This document shows positions 26,041 through 33,905 of a DNA stretch of 64,000 bases, piece after piece. The position numbers and the translations under genes are program-made. The stretch's first letter is position 1; every line of letters starts with the position of its first letter. Origin of the DNA: Bosea sp. PAMC 26642 (GTDB lineage: Bacteria; Pseudomonadota; Alphaproteobacteria; Rhizobiales; Beijerinckiaceae); the NCBI RefSeq assembly GCF_001562255.1, contig NZ_CP014301.1:3472001-3536000 (forward strand). Reading direction: 5' to 3'. The notes under the pieces were generated by a model. It was not told the DNA's origin, did not search any database, and worked only from the letters and a program-made list of their open reading frames with translations.

Positions 26041-26472
26041 TCAGGCTGCCTGCGGTCCAATCACCTTCTGAAAACAGCTTGAGCACGTGTCGGTGTAACC
26101 GAGATGCTCGTAAAACCGCTTGACGCGCTCATTGTCCCCGCGGACGAGCAGATTTAATTTCCATACGCCCCGCTTTACGAGCCATGCCTCGGCCGCAGCC
26201 ATAACACTCCGTCCAAGGCCAGCCCCCTGATGCTCAGGTGCGGCTGCGACGTAGTAGACCCAGCCACGATGGCCATCTTCGCCCACCATCACCGTCGCGG
26301 CAACACGTCCATCCTGCAAAGCGACAAGAATAGTCGAATGCGGATCACGACACGCAAAGGCAATATCGGTTGCTGGGTCGTTCCATGAGCGGGCGACGCC
26401 CGCCGCGCGCCACAGGGCTATGACCTCGTCGTGATCGCCTTCATTGATGTCGCGGATCAGAGGTTCTGGCAT
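26041..26472 (-). CDS. GNAT-family acetyltransferase, YpeA-like
   Basis: 143 aa. GCN5-related N-acetyltransferase fold: strand VYYVAAAPEHQGAGLGRSVM contains the acetyl-CoA pyrophosphate loop Q-G-A-G-L-G, followed by WLVKRGVWKLNLLVRGDNERVKRFYEHLGY. The pattern is close to E. coli YpeA (function unassigned). Its start overlaps the YcaQ-like gene by 16 bases, so translation is coupled. The substrate is unknown. Confidence 0.88.
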   Translation of the reverse strand: MPEPLIRDINEGDHDEVIALWRAAGVARSWNDPATDIAFACRDPHSTILVALQDGRVAATVMVGEDGHRGWVYYVAAAPEHQGAGLGRSVMAAAEAWLVKRGVWKLNLLVRGDNERVKRFYEHLGYTDTCSSCFQKVIGPQAA

Positions 26473-27698
26473 GTTAAATCGCCTTGGGTCGCTAGGTTTT
26501 CTCCCTGCGTCATGCCCAATATACCGGGGGTTGTAAACTCGTCACGCGCCAGCTGAAACCGCTCGAACCGTGCCAATTCCTCCTCGATCCGCGCCTTCCG
26601 GTCCGGCGTCTCGCCGCCATCGAGCCATGTCCATTGCTGGATCAGCAACTTGCCTGCGGCACGGTCGGTCTTGAGGTCGAGCACCGCCACGATCGCGTCG
26701 CCGACCAGCGCCGGCAGCGCGAAATAGCCGTAAGCCCGCCTCTCCTTCGGCAGATAGGCCTCGAACAGATGCTGGTAGCCGAAGATCGCCTTCAGCCGCT
26801 TGCGCTGGATGATCAGCGGGTCGAAGGGCGACAGGACATGGACGAGATCGCCCGCTACGGGTTCGGCCGGCTCCAGAACCTCCGGCCGCGCCCAGTGCGG
26901 CACCCTCTCCGCCCCCTCGACATGGACCGGCACAAGCTCCTTGCGCCTGACGCGCGACGCGATCGCCTCGGCGACGGCCTTCTTGCTCGGCGCATCCAGA
27001 TGGCAGATCGAATCGAGGCTTACGATCCCTTGCGCGCGTAAAGCCCGGTCGAGCTTGTAGGCGATGACCTGCCGCTCGGACGCCGGCGCCGGGCGCTTCT
27101 CCCAGCCGAAATGCCGGTCCATCAGCTCATAGGTCTTGAGCATCCCGGCGCGCGCCGAGATCGCCAGTTCGCCATCGTAGAAGGCCCGTTCCAGCAAGCC
27201 CTTCGAGGGCTTCTTACTGGCCCAGAGATGGGCCTTTTCGATCAGCACGTCGGTGTCGATGTCGCGGATCGTGAGCGCCCCGTCGCGGCGGATGCGGCGC
27301 AGCAGCTTGCGCGCGTCCTCGCGCCCGCCGACGGCCGACCAGCGTGTGGGCTCCTCGCGATGCGCCTTCATCGCCGGCAGGAAATAACGGATATCTGCGG
27401 CTGGCACATAGGACAGCGCGTGCGTCCAGTATTCCAGCACCGTCTTGTCGATGGACTGCGCCTGCTGCAGGTCAATACGCCGGTAGTCCGGGATACGGCT
27501 GTAGAGGATGTGGTGGTGGCAGCGCTCGATCACGTTGATCGTGTCGATCTGAACATAGCCCAGATGCGCGACCGCCGCCGCTGTCGCCTGCGGGCCGGAG
27601 CCGAACGGCTCGCGGCTGTCGAGCCGCTGCGCCTGGAGCCAGATGCGGCGCGCCTGCGGGGTCGAGAGGGTGAGCGGGGATCTGGAGCGGGGCGACAT
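26457..27698 (-). CDS. ycaQ: YcaQ/AlkX-like winged-helix DNA glycosylase
   Basis: 413 aa. Family landmarks are GYVQIDTINVIERCHHHILYSRIPDY in two parts, ALSYVPAADIRYFLP, DGALTIRDI, and SPFDPLIIQRKRLKAIFGYQHLFEAYLP in two parts, near WLDGGETP. The HTH_42 family has tandem winged helices and unhooks DNA interstrand crosslinks and alkylated bases; E. coli YcaQ (AlkX) is the reference. The VQID element matches the Gln-hydrophobic-Asp catalytic motif reported for this branch. The overlapping acetyltransferase gene downstream may form a small repair or detoxification unit. Confidence 0.85.
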   Translation of the reverse strand: MSPRSRSPLTLSTPQARRIWLQAQRLDSREPFGSGPQATAAAVAHLGYVQIDTINVIERCHHHILYSRIPDYRRIDLQQAQSIDKTVLEYWTHALSYVPAADIRYFLPAMKAHREEPTRWSAVGGREDARKLLRRIRRDGALTIRDIDTDVLIEKAHLWASKKPSKGLLERAFYDGELAISARAGMLKTYELMDRHFGWEKRPAPASERQVIAYKLDRALRAQGIVSLDSICHLDAPSKKAVAEAIASRVRRKELVPVHVEGAERVPHWARPEVLEPAEPVAGDLVHVLSPFDPLIIQRKRLKAIFGYQHLFEAYLPKERRAYGYFALPALVGDAIVAVLDLKTDRAAGKLLIQQWTWLDGGETPDRKARIEEELARFERFQLARDEFTTPGILGMTQGENLATQGDLTCQNL

Positions 27699-27774
27699 GA
27701 GGCAAGCTATCGCGCGACCTCCTGACAGGCCATGGCGGTGGTGAAGGGCTTTGGGGGTGCAGTCGGCTCCGCCG

Positions 27775-28056
27775 TCACCTGGCGGCGCCGTCCAGAGCCG
27801 CCATCAGCGCCTCTCGCGTTACCTCCGCCAGCCCCATCTGCAGCTTGAAGGCCTTCGTCTTCTCGCCGGGGTTCATCACCAGGATGACGGTCTCGTTGCC
27901 CGGACAGGCAGGATCGGCGCAGAGGATTTCGTTGACGGCAATGGCGGCGGCTTCCGGCAGGCCGAGAATGTCGCGCACATCGGCCTTGATCCGCGCCGCC
28001 TCCGCCGAGGCTTTCGCCTTCTCCGCCGCGCTCTTGCCGAACAGACCAAAGCGCAT
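27775..28056 (-). CDS. Conserved small protein with paired cysteines
   Basis: 93 aa, unrecognised. The N-terminal 30 residues are a charged helix (KSAAEKAKASAEAARIKADVRD). The core has VNEILCADPACPGNETVILVM, with Cys five residues apart (C-A-D-P-A-C), then an amphipathic C-terminal helix. It begins 6 bases after the WD40 gene, at the end of the zinc block, so it may bind metal. The function is not known to me. Confidence 0.6.
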   Translation of the reverse strand: MRFGLFGKSAAEKAKASAEAARIKADVRDILGLPEAAAIAVNEILCADPACPGNETVILVMNPGEKTKAFKLQMGLAEVTREALMAALDGAAR

Positions 28057-28062
28057 CGCCGC

Positions 28063-29073
28063 TCAGGCCGCTGGCAGAGTGAACACCCCGGCCAGGCCGT
28101 CCTCCGCCCCGAAGGCGAGGCGCTTGCCGAGCTTGTCCCAGGCGAAGGCGGTGATGCCGCTGGCCTTCAGCGCCGGCCGTACCAGCAGTTCCGAGGCGTC
28201 GGTCAGGCGGATCATCAGGATGCAGCCATCGTCATATCCGACCGCCAGCACCAGCGCCTTCGGATGGAACGCGACCTGGGAGACCTTGGCGTGGCGCGCC
28301 CCGCATTCGCGCGGCGCCTTGCCGGTCGGCCCCTCGCCCTGGAACGGCCAGACGATCGCGGCGTCCGCGCCGCTTGAAGCCAGCCACAGCCTGTCATGCG
28401 ACCAGGACAGCGAGCGCGGCTTGGACGGGTAGCCGGTCATGCGCATATGCGTCGGCTTGTCGCCGAGCTTCCAGCCATGCAGCGCATTCTCCTGCATCGA
28501 GGACACGACGAAGCGGCCGTCAGACGACCAGGTCAGGTCGAGATGCGAGCCCTTCCATTCGAGGAATTCGGGCTTGGCCTCGGTGTTGGGATACCACAGC
28601 GCGACCCCGTTCATCTGCGCGATGCCCAGCCGGTAGCCCTTGGGCGCAAAGACCAGCCCCTGCGGCGTCGAGGCGACGTCGAGCGAGCGAACCCGGCCCT
28701 TGTCGTCGCGGGCATGGACGGTGCGACCCGTGTTCCAGGCGAGACTCCCCGAAGCCGACAGCGTCACCGCGTCGATCCAGCGCCGCTTGGGGTCTTTCGC
28801 GATCTCGCTGGGAACGCCCTCGACGCCGAGCGACACGACGCGCCCGTCATCGCCGCCCGTGATCAGCCGTTCGCCATCGCCGCAGGCCGAGAGGATGCCG
28901 CCGGAATGGGCCTCGACGGTCTCAGCTTCGCCATCGCGCCAGCGCATCACGGCGCCATCGGCAAGCGCCAGCATCAGCGTATTCTTGATCCAGAGCGCCG
29001 CGACGACATGCGCCCCGGCCTCGACGGCAACGACATGCTCGCGCAGCGAGACGGGTTTGGGGGTGGTGTCCAT
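28063..29073 (-). CDS. WD40-repeat beta-propeller protein
   Basis: 336 aa, all beta. Repeated units end in W or Y-containing strands: GGILSACGDGERLITGGDDGRVVSL in two parts, HLDLTWSSDGRFVVSSMQENALHGW in two parts, SLSWSHDRLWLASSGADAAIVW, QVAFHPKALVLAVGYDDGCILM. About six to seven blades make a cytoplasmic propeller with no signal peptide. WD40 proteins of this type are seen next to COG0523 GTPases in alphaproteobacteria, where they probably act as a partner platform in zinc handling. It is downstream of the GTPase on the same strand, separated by a REP-like repeat. Confidence 0.82.
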   Translation of the reverse strand: MDTTPKPVSLREHVVAVEAGAHVVAALWIKNTLMLALADGAVMRWRDGEAETVEAHSGGILSACGDGERLITGGDDGRVVSLGVEGVPSEIAKDPKRRWIDAVTLSASGSLAWNTGRTVHARDDKGRVRSLDVASTPQGLVFAPKGYRLGIAQMNGVALWYPNTEAKPEFLEWKGSHLDLTWSSDGRFVVSSMQENALHGWKLGDKPTHMRMTGYPSKPRSLSWSHDRLWLASSGADAAIVWPFQGEGPTGKAPRECGARHAKVSQVAFHPKALVLAVGYDDGCILMIRLTDASELLVRPALKASGITAFAWDKLGKRLAFGAEDGLAGVFTLPAA

Positions 29074-29114
29074 GTGGCGGGTCTAGCGCAGCTTGTTCGG
29101 CGAGGAAACCACGT

Positions 29115-29218
29115 CGTCATTCCGGGCGGAGCGAAGCGCCGACCCGGAATCCATGCCGGAACCGTTCAGGCATGGATCCCGGATCGGCGCGGCCTTCAGC
29201 CGCTTGTCCGGGATGACG
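29115..29218. repeat. REP-like palindromic element, copy B
   Basis: 104 bases starting CGTCATTCCGG and ending CCGGGATGACG, with an inner palindrome around ATCCATGCC...GGCATGGAT. Same orientation as the copy at 30271; between the COG0523 GTPase and WD40 genes. Confidence 0.85.
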
Positions 29219-29247
29219 GCGCGTGGATAAACTGAAGAGGCAGGACC

Positions 29248-30210
29248 TCACGCCGCGCAGGCCAGAAACCCCTTGCGCAGTTCGCTTTCGTCGAGGTCGC
29301 GACCGATGAAGACCAGCCGCGAGGAGCGCGCCTCGTTCGCCTTCCAGTCGCGCTGCAGGTCGCCGTCCAGGATCATGTGCACGCCCTGGAAGACGAAGCG
29401 GCGCGGCTCGTCCTTGAAGGCCAGGATGCCCTTGGAGCGCAGGATGTTGGGGCCCTGCACCTGGCTGATGTCGTTGATCCACGGCATGAACTTTTCCGGA
29501 TCGACATCGCCCTGCAGCGTGAACGACATCGAGCGCACCTCGTCGGAATGATGGTGATGGTGCCCGGATTCGAGGAAATCCGGCTCGATGTCGAGAATCC
29601 GGTCGAGGTCGAAGGCGTTGCGGTCGAGCAGCTGGTCGATCGGCAATTCGCAGCGCGTCGTCTTGTGCAGCTTGGCATAGGGGTTGATGGCGCGGATCGC
29701 GGCCTCGACCGAGGCCAGTTCCTCGGCACTGACAAGATCGACCTTGTTGAGGACGATGACGTCGGCGAAGGCGATCTGGTTCTTCGCCTCGGGCGCATCC
29801 TTCAGCCGGTCCTTCAGCCATTTGGCGTCGGTCACGGTGACGACGGCGTCCAGCCGCGTCGCGTCGCCGACGTCCTGGTCGACGAAGAAGGTCTGCGCGA
29901 CCGGCGCCGGATCGGCGAGCCCCGTGGTTTCGACGATGATCGCGTCGAACTTGCCCTTGCGCTTCATCAGCCCGTCGAGGATGCGGATCAGGTCGCCGCG
30001 CACGGTGCAGCAGATGCAGCCATTGTTCATCTCGAAGATCTCTTCGTCGGCGCCGACGACGAGGTCGCCGTCGATGCCGGCCTCGCCGAACTCGTTGACG
30101 ATAACGGCAAATTTCTTGCCATGATCCTCGGTGAGGATGCGGTTGAGCAGAGTGGTCTTGCCGGCGCCCAGATAGCCTGTGAGCACCGTAACGGGGATTT
30201 TCTCGGACAT
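29248..30210 (-). CDS. COG0523/CobW-family metal-chaperone GTPase
   Basis: 320 aa from 30210 ([20 protein letters not shown]). P-loop GYLGAGKT (12-19), the COG0523 metal motif [12 protein letters not shown] (C65, C67, C68), and NKVD (155-158) for guanine. A histidine run HHHHH (217-221) precedes the CobW C-terminal domain ([21 protein letters not shown]). COG0523 proteins deliver metals; members in zinc loci (ZigA, ZagA type) act under zinc limitation. Its place after znuA supports a zinc role over the nitrile-hydratase-activator role of other COG0523 members. The upstream extension to 30276 is not used. Confidence 0.92.
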   Translation of the reverse strand: MSEKIPVTVLTGYLGAGKTTLLNRILTEDHGKKFAVIVNEFGEAGIDGDLVVGADEEIFEMNNGCICCTVRGDLIRILDGLMKRKGKFDAIIVETTGLADPAPVAQTFFVDQDVGDATRLDAVVTVTDAKWLKDRLKDAPEAKNQIAFADVIVLNKVDLVSAEELASVEAAIRAINPYAKLHKTTRCELPIDQLLDRNAFDLDRILDIEPDFLESGHHHHHSDEVRSMSFTLQGDVDPEKFMPWINDISQVQGPNILRSKGILAFKDEPRRFVFQGVHMILDGDLQRDWKANEARSSRLVFIGRDLDESELRKGFLACAA

Positions 30211-30270
30211 GGTCGATCCTGCTTTACCTAAGCGGCCCGTGGGTCCCGCAACCTGCATACACCCTCCGCC

Positions 30271-30372
30271 CGTCATCCCGGCCGAAGCGAAGCGGAGAGC
30301 CGGGATCCATTCCGGAACGGGTCAGGAATGGATCCCGGATCGGCGCCGCTTCGCGGCTTGTCCGGGATGACG
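30271..30372. repeat. REP-like palindromic element, copy C
   Basis: 102 bases, CGTCATCCCGG...CCGGGATGACG, closely alike in both sequence and orientation to the copy at 29115 (shared AGCGAAGCG, ATGGATCCCGGATCGGCG and CGGCTTGTCCGGGATGACGG type blocks). It lies between znuA and the GTPase gene. Confidence 0.85.
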
Positions 30373-30392
30373 GTGTGGTTCCGGGCTATCCT

Positions 30393-31316
30393 TTAAACCG
30401 GGCCGGCGCCGAGCGCCTTTTCGATCTGGCTTATATTGTGTTTCATCATCGCGATGTAAGTCCCCGCCGGCCCCGATGCGTCCGACAGCGCATCGGAGAA
30501 GAGTCGACCGCCGACCCTGGCCCCGGTCTCGCGGGCGATCTGCTCGATCAGGCGCGGATTGGTGACGTTTTCGAGGAAGACGGCCGGGATCCTCTCCGCC
30601 TTCATCTGCCGAATGATGCGCGCGACATCCTTGGCCGAGGCCTCGGCCTCGGTCGAGACGCCCTGCGGCGCGATGAACGCGATGCCATAGGCCTTGATGA
30701 AATAGCCGAAGGCATCGTGCGAGGTGATCGCCTTGCGCCGGTCGGCCGGAATGCGTGCGACCGCGGCTTTGATCTCACCTTCGACCGCATCGAGCTTCGC
30801 CAGATAGGCGCCCGCATTCGCCTCGAACACCGGCTTGCCGGCCGGATCGGCGGCGCTCAGCGCACCGCGGATATTGGCGACGTAGATCTTGGCATTGGCG
30901 ACGCTCTGCCAGGCATGGGGATCGACGTCGTGATCATGGCCATGCCCCGCGTTGTCGTGATCGTCATCGGCCTTCAGCGGCGTGATGCCGGTGGTCGCGG
31001 TGGCGATGGTCGCCTTGGCGCCCGAGGATTTGATCAGGCGGGTCATCCAACCTTCGAACTTCAGTCCGTTGACGACGATGAGCTTCGCCGCCGCCATGCT
31101 CTTGGCGTCGGCCGGCGTCGGCGAATAGACATGCGCGTCGCCATTGGGCCCGACCAGCGTCGAAACCGAGACGCGGTCGCCGCCAACCTCCTTCACGAAA
31201 TCGCCCAGCACCGAGAAGCTCGCCACCACCGGCAGCTTCTCCTGCGCCCTCGCCGGCGCACCGGCCAGCAGCAGCCCGGCGGCAAGGCTCGCGATCAGGT
31301 CAAGGCGATTGAACAT
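30393..31316 (-). CDS. znuA: Zinc ABC transporter substrate-binding protein
   Basis: 307 aa. Signal peptide MFNRLDLIASLAAGLLLAGAPARA. Cluster A-1 fold with zinc ligands His62 (GDAHVYSP), His134 (DPHAW), a later His in SHDAFGYF and an Asp near the C-terminus. Residues 116-134 (ADDDHDNAGHGHDHD) are the His/Asp-rich loop typical of ZnuA. It captures periplasmic Zn2+ for ZnuBC. The gene follows znuB by 38 bases, a gap that carries a Zur-like box and a hairpin covering its Shine-Dalgarno sequence. Confidence 0.95.
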   Translation of the reverse strand: MFNRLDLIASLAAGLLLAGAPARAQEKLPVVASFSVLGDFVKEVGGDRVSVSTLVGPNGDAHVYSPTPADAKSMAAAKLIVVNGLKFEGWMTRLIKSSGAKATIATATTGITPLKADDDHDNAGHGHDHDVDPHAWQSVANAKIYVANIRGALSAADPAGKPVFEANAGAYLAKLDAVEGEIKAAVARIPADRRKAITSHDAFGYFIKAYGIAFIAPQGVSTEAEASAKDVARIIRQMKAERIPAVFLENVTNPRLIEQIARETGARVGGRLFSDALSDASGPAGTYIAMMKHNISQIEKALGAGPV

Positions 31317-31322
31317 AGCGAT

Positions 31323-31367
31323 TCTCCAGCGAATAATGAAACACTATAACATTACTAGCGCTGGAGA
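31323..31367 (-). promoter_or_regulatory. Hairpin that can hide the znuA ribosome-binding site
   Basis: In leftward RNA, TCTCCAGCG (complement of 31359-31367, inside the end of znuB) pairs perfectly over 9 bp with CGCTGGAGA (complement of 31323-31331), which holds the znuA Shine-Dalgarno GGAG six bases before the ATG. The loop contains the Zur-like box. Read-through RNA from znuB would fold; RNA begun within the loop would not. Confidence 0.6.
31338..31355. promoter_or_regulatory. Zur-like box upstream of znuA
   Basis: GAAACACTATAACATTAC, which matches the box at 33308-33325 (read on the other strand) at 14 of 18 positions. The half-site GTAATGTTATA is close to the alphaproteobacterial Zur pattern. 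It overlaps the end of znuB by one base. Confidence 0.6.
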
Positions 31368-32239
31368 TGGCGGGCAGGCAAGAGGCGTCTCAGCAATCCG
31401 CCCTGCGAGCCGATCAGAAGCGAGCCGAGATAGAGCGCACCGGCCGCCAGGATGATCGCCGGCCCGGCCGGGAGATTGCTCCCAGCCGAATAGGAGACGA
31501 CGAGCCCGGCATAGCCGGAGACCATGCCAAAGCCCGAGGCAAGAAGGATCAGCCGCGTGATGTCTGCCGTCCAGAAGCGCGCCGCAGCCGCCGGCAGCAT
31601 CATCAGCCCGACCGCGAGCAGGGTGCCCAGCGCATGGAAGCCCGCCACGAGATTGAGCACGACGAGGCCGAGAAAGGTCAGATGCACGATGCCGCCCGAG
31701 CGGCTGACCGAGCGCAGGAAGCCGGGATCGACGCATTCCATCACCAGCGGGCGATAGAGCGCAGCCAGCGTCAGCAGGCTCACTGTCGCAACGCCTGCCA
31801 GCAGCACCAGCACGTCGTCGTCGAGCGCCAGCACATTGCCGAACAGCACATGGAAGAGATCGACCGCCGAGCCGCGCAGCGAGATGATGGTGACGCCGAG
31901 CGCCAGCGAGATCAGGTAGAAGGCGGCGAGCGACGCATCCTCCTTCATCACCGTCAGCCGCGCCACGGCGCCTGCCGCCAGTGCGACAGCAAAGCCCGCC
32001 GCAAGCCCGCCGATCGTCATCGCCGGCAGCGAGAAGCCGGCGACGAGATAGCCGATCGCGGCACCCGGCAGGATGGCATGCGCCATGGCGTCACCGGTCA
32101 GGCTCATCCGCCGCAGCATCAGGAACACGCCGATCGGCGCCCCCGACACCGAAAGCGCAATGATCCCAACCAGCGCCCGGCGCATGAAGTCGAATTCGAC
32201 GAAGGGACCGATGAAGAGGTCGTAGAGCAGCGCGATCAA
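31355..32239 (-). CDS. znuB: Zinc ABC transporter permease
   Basis: 294 aa, about eight hydrophobic segments, of the ABC-3 metal-permease family. Landmarks are GVFLMLRRMSLTGDAMAHAILPG in two parts near the N-terminus (the conserved D-A-x-x-H-A-I region), and TVSLLTLAALYRPLVMECVDP. It forms the membrane channel for zinc with ZnuC. It follows znuC across a 169-base gap that carries a REP-like element, all on one strand. Confidence 0.94.
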   Translation of the reverse strand: MIALLYDLFIGPFVEFDFMRRALVGIIALSVSGAPIGVFLMLRRMSLTGDAMAHAILPGAAIGYLVAGFSLPAMTIGGLAAGFAVALAAGAVARLTVMKEDASLAAFYLISLALGVTIISLRGSAVDLFHVLFGNVLALDDDVLVLLAGVATVSLLTLAALYRPLVMECVDPGFLRSVSRSGGIVHLTFLGLVVLNLVAGFHALGTLLAVGLMMLPAAAARFWTADITRLILLASGFGMVSGYAGLVVSYSAGSNLPAGPAIILAAGALYLGSLLIGSQGGLLRRLLPARHLQR

Positions 32240-32258
32240 CGGTGTGGTTTCCTGACGC

Positions 32259-32368
32259 CGTCATTCCGGACAAGCCGCGAAGCGGCGCCGATCCGGAATC
32301 CATCATAAGGCACCATCGGTGCTCTAGAATGGATTCCGGGTCTCCGCTGCGCTCCGCCCGGAATGACG
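32259..32368. repeat. REP-like palindromic element, copy D (inverted)
   Basis: 110 bases, CGTCATTCCGG...CCGGAATGACG, in the opposite orientation to copies B and C (the CGGACAAGCCGC block is at the left). It lies between znuC and znuB, which are otherwise one operon. Confidence 0.85.
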
Positions 32369-32408
32369 GCGTCCTTGTCTTGAAGACAGGGTGGACGCAG
32401 AGAAAGAG

Positions 32409-33143
32409 CTACGCCGCGTCGCGCTCGCACGGCGCGGCGTGGCTGTCGAAGGCCTCAACCATGCGGCGCGCCTTCAGCAGATTGTCCGGCGTCAGCACAT
32501 CGGCGGTCGCACCCCAGGCAACGGTCTCGCGCGCCAGCAGCAGCGTCTGCGGGAAGGCGCGGCGCACCGTCTCGATGTCGTGCAGCACGGCGACGACCGT
32601 GCGCGCCTCGCCATGCCAGCGCTGCACCAGCGCCAGCAGATCGGCCGTGGTGCGAGCGTCGATCGCGGTGAAGGGCTCGTCGAGCAGGATGATGTCCGCA
32701 TCCTGCAGCAGGAGCCGCGCGAACAGCGCCCGCTGCATCTGCCCACCCGAGAGATTGCCGATCGGACGGCGCTCGAAACCGGTCAGGCCGACAGCCGCGA
32801 TCGCCTGCTCGACCTTTGCCTTCGCGCCCAGCCCGATGCGCCCGAAGATGCCGGCCGAGCCCCACAGACCCATGGCGACGAGATCATAGACATGGATCGG
32901 GAAGGAGCGGTCGAGATCGGCCGATTGCGGCAGGTAGGCGAGGCGCTTGCCCCGGGCCAGCGTCAGCCCGCCGTCAAGCGGCGACAGCGCTCCGGCGATA
33001 CCCTTGAGCAAGGTCGACTTGCCCGCACCATTGGGGCCGACGATCGCGGTCAGGCTGCCCGAGGCGATCTCTCCCGACAGATGATGCACCGCAGGGTGGC
33101 GGTCGTAGCCGAGCGTCAGATCGTCGAGGCGGATAGCGGGCAC
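32409..33143 (-). CDS. znuC: Zinc ABC transporter ATP-binding protein
   Basis: 244 aa. Walker A GPNGAGKST, Q-loop LAYLPQSADLD, signature NLSGGQMQRALFARLL, Walker B ADIILLDEPFTAID, H-loop VAVLHDI. It hydrolyses ATP to drive zinc import through ZnuB. The gene begins 15 bases after a 48-codon membrane ORF and belongs to the transcript that starts at the Zur-like box near 33308. Confidence 0.95.
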   Translation of the reverse strand: MPAIRLDDLTLGYDRHPAVHHLSGEIASGSLTAIVGPNGAGKSTLLKGIAGALSPLDGGLTLARGKRLAYLPQSADLDRSFPIHVYDLVAMGLWGSAGIFGRIGLGAKAKVEQAIAAVGLTGFERRPIGNLSGGQMQRALFARLLLQDADIILLDEPFTAIDARTTADLLALVQRWHGEARTVVAVLHDIETVRRAFPQTLLLARETVAWGATADVLTPDNLLKARRMVEAFDSHAAPCERDAA

Positions 33144-33158
33144 GAACGCGAACTCTCT

Positions 33159-33305
33159 TCAAACGATGACAGCGAGCGTCGCGGCCCAGACCGCGGCGAT
33201 GACGACGAGCGCCAGCCCGAGCCGCTGGCCCGCCGACAGCCGCAACAGCGACCAGCCGGGATCCTCCGAAGCGGCGCGATGGGCGGGGGCGTGCGGATGG
33301 CTCAT
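33159..33305 (-). CDS. Short membrane ORF ahead of znuC
   Basis: 48 aa (MSHPHAPAHRAASEDPG...), His-rich at the start and with one hydrophobic helix at the C-terminus (LGLALVVIAAVWAATLAVIV). It begins only two bases from the Zur-like box, with no ribosome-binding site, so translation may be leaderless or begin elsewhere. Its position, 15 bases before znuC, suggests a leader or accessory membrane peptide of the zinc operon. Not a family I recognise. Confidence 0.4.
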   Translation of the reverse strand: MSHPHAPAHRAASEDPGWSLLRLSAGQRLGLALVVIAAVWAATLAVIV

Positions 33306-33307
33306 AT

Positions 33308-33325
33308 GGAATGATATAATGTTAC
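33308..33325. promoter_or_regulatory. Zur-like box upstream of the znuC operon
   Basis: GGAATGATATAATGTTAC; its complement GTAACATTATATCATTCC matches the box at 31338 at 14 of 18 positions. It lies in an AT-rich patch between the leftward zinc operon and the rightward brnT/brnA remnant. Confidence 0.6.
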
Positions 33326-33408
33326 GCAGAAGCGGAGGCAAGCGTGATCCGCAAGCGCAATCGTCTATCGTCCACTCTTGGCTTTGCGATTATTTGGAGT
33401 TACATTAA

Positions 33409-33683
33409 ATCGTTAAACTCAACTACGACGAGATCAAGCGCGCCGAATGCCTTGCCCATCGGGGTCTCGATTTTGCGCGTGCTGGCGAGGTGTTCGGCGG
33501 CCTGACTTCACGCCGGAGGATGTGCGGACGGATTACGGCGAGGCCCGGTTCATCACGGCCGGCCTGCTCCAAGGTCGCATGGTCGTGATCGTCTGGACTC
33601 CGCGCGGCGATAAACGTCGCATCATCAGCATGAGAAAAGCCAATGACCGAGAACAAGCCCGCTACCAAAGCCGATTGGGTTGA
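33409..33683 (+). pseudogene. brnT: BrnT toxin gene broken by a frameshift
   Basis: The frame from 33409 encodes VKLNYDEIKRAECLAHRGLD and then FARAGEVFGG, the N-terminal half of BrnT. After about base 33500 it becomes nonsense (LTSRRRMCGR). The next frame continues with PDFTPEDVRTDYGEARFITAG and TPRGDKRRIISMRKANDRE, the C-terminal half. A single-base deletion in the GGCGGCC run explains this. A start codon is also missing: the first sense codon after the stop at 33406 is ATC. The toxin is therefore likely dead, unless the frame is restored by slippage or the base is a sequencing error. Confidence 0.75.
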
Positions 33684-33900
33684 CCCGGACGATGCGCCCG
33701 AACTGACGGATGCATGGTTCGATACTGCCGACGTTCACAAGGACGGCGTACTCGTACGGCGTGGTCGCGGCCGGCCGAAGGTCGAAACGCCGAAGCGACA
33801 AATCACCCTGCGGCTCGACGCCGATGTCATCGATCGCTTCCGCGCGACGGGGCCGGGCTGGCAGGCAAGAATGAACGACGCTCTGCGCAAGGCGGTCTAA
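33643..33900 (+). CDS. brnA: BrnA-type antitoxin, intact beside a broken toxin
   Basis: 85 aa. MTENKPATKADWVDPDDAPE and GRPKVETPKRQITLRLDADV are diagnostic for BrnA; the end GPGWQARMNDALRKAV is the second helix of the ribbon-helix-helix domain. Its start lies inside the last 41 bases of the brnT remnant, as in normal modules. It could still act as a DNA-binding protein or as an antidote to other BrnT toxins. Sequence similarity to the BrnA at 7707 is low, so the two modules are not recent duplicates. Confidence 0.85.
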   Translation: MTENKPATKADWVDPDDAPELTDAWFDTADVHKDGVLVRRGRGRPKVETPKRQITLRLDADVIDRFRATGPGWQARMNDALRKAV

Positions 33901-33905
33901 AGCCT

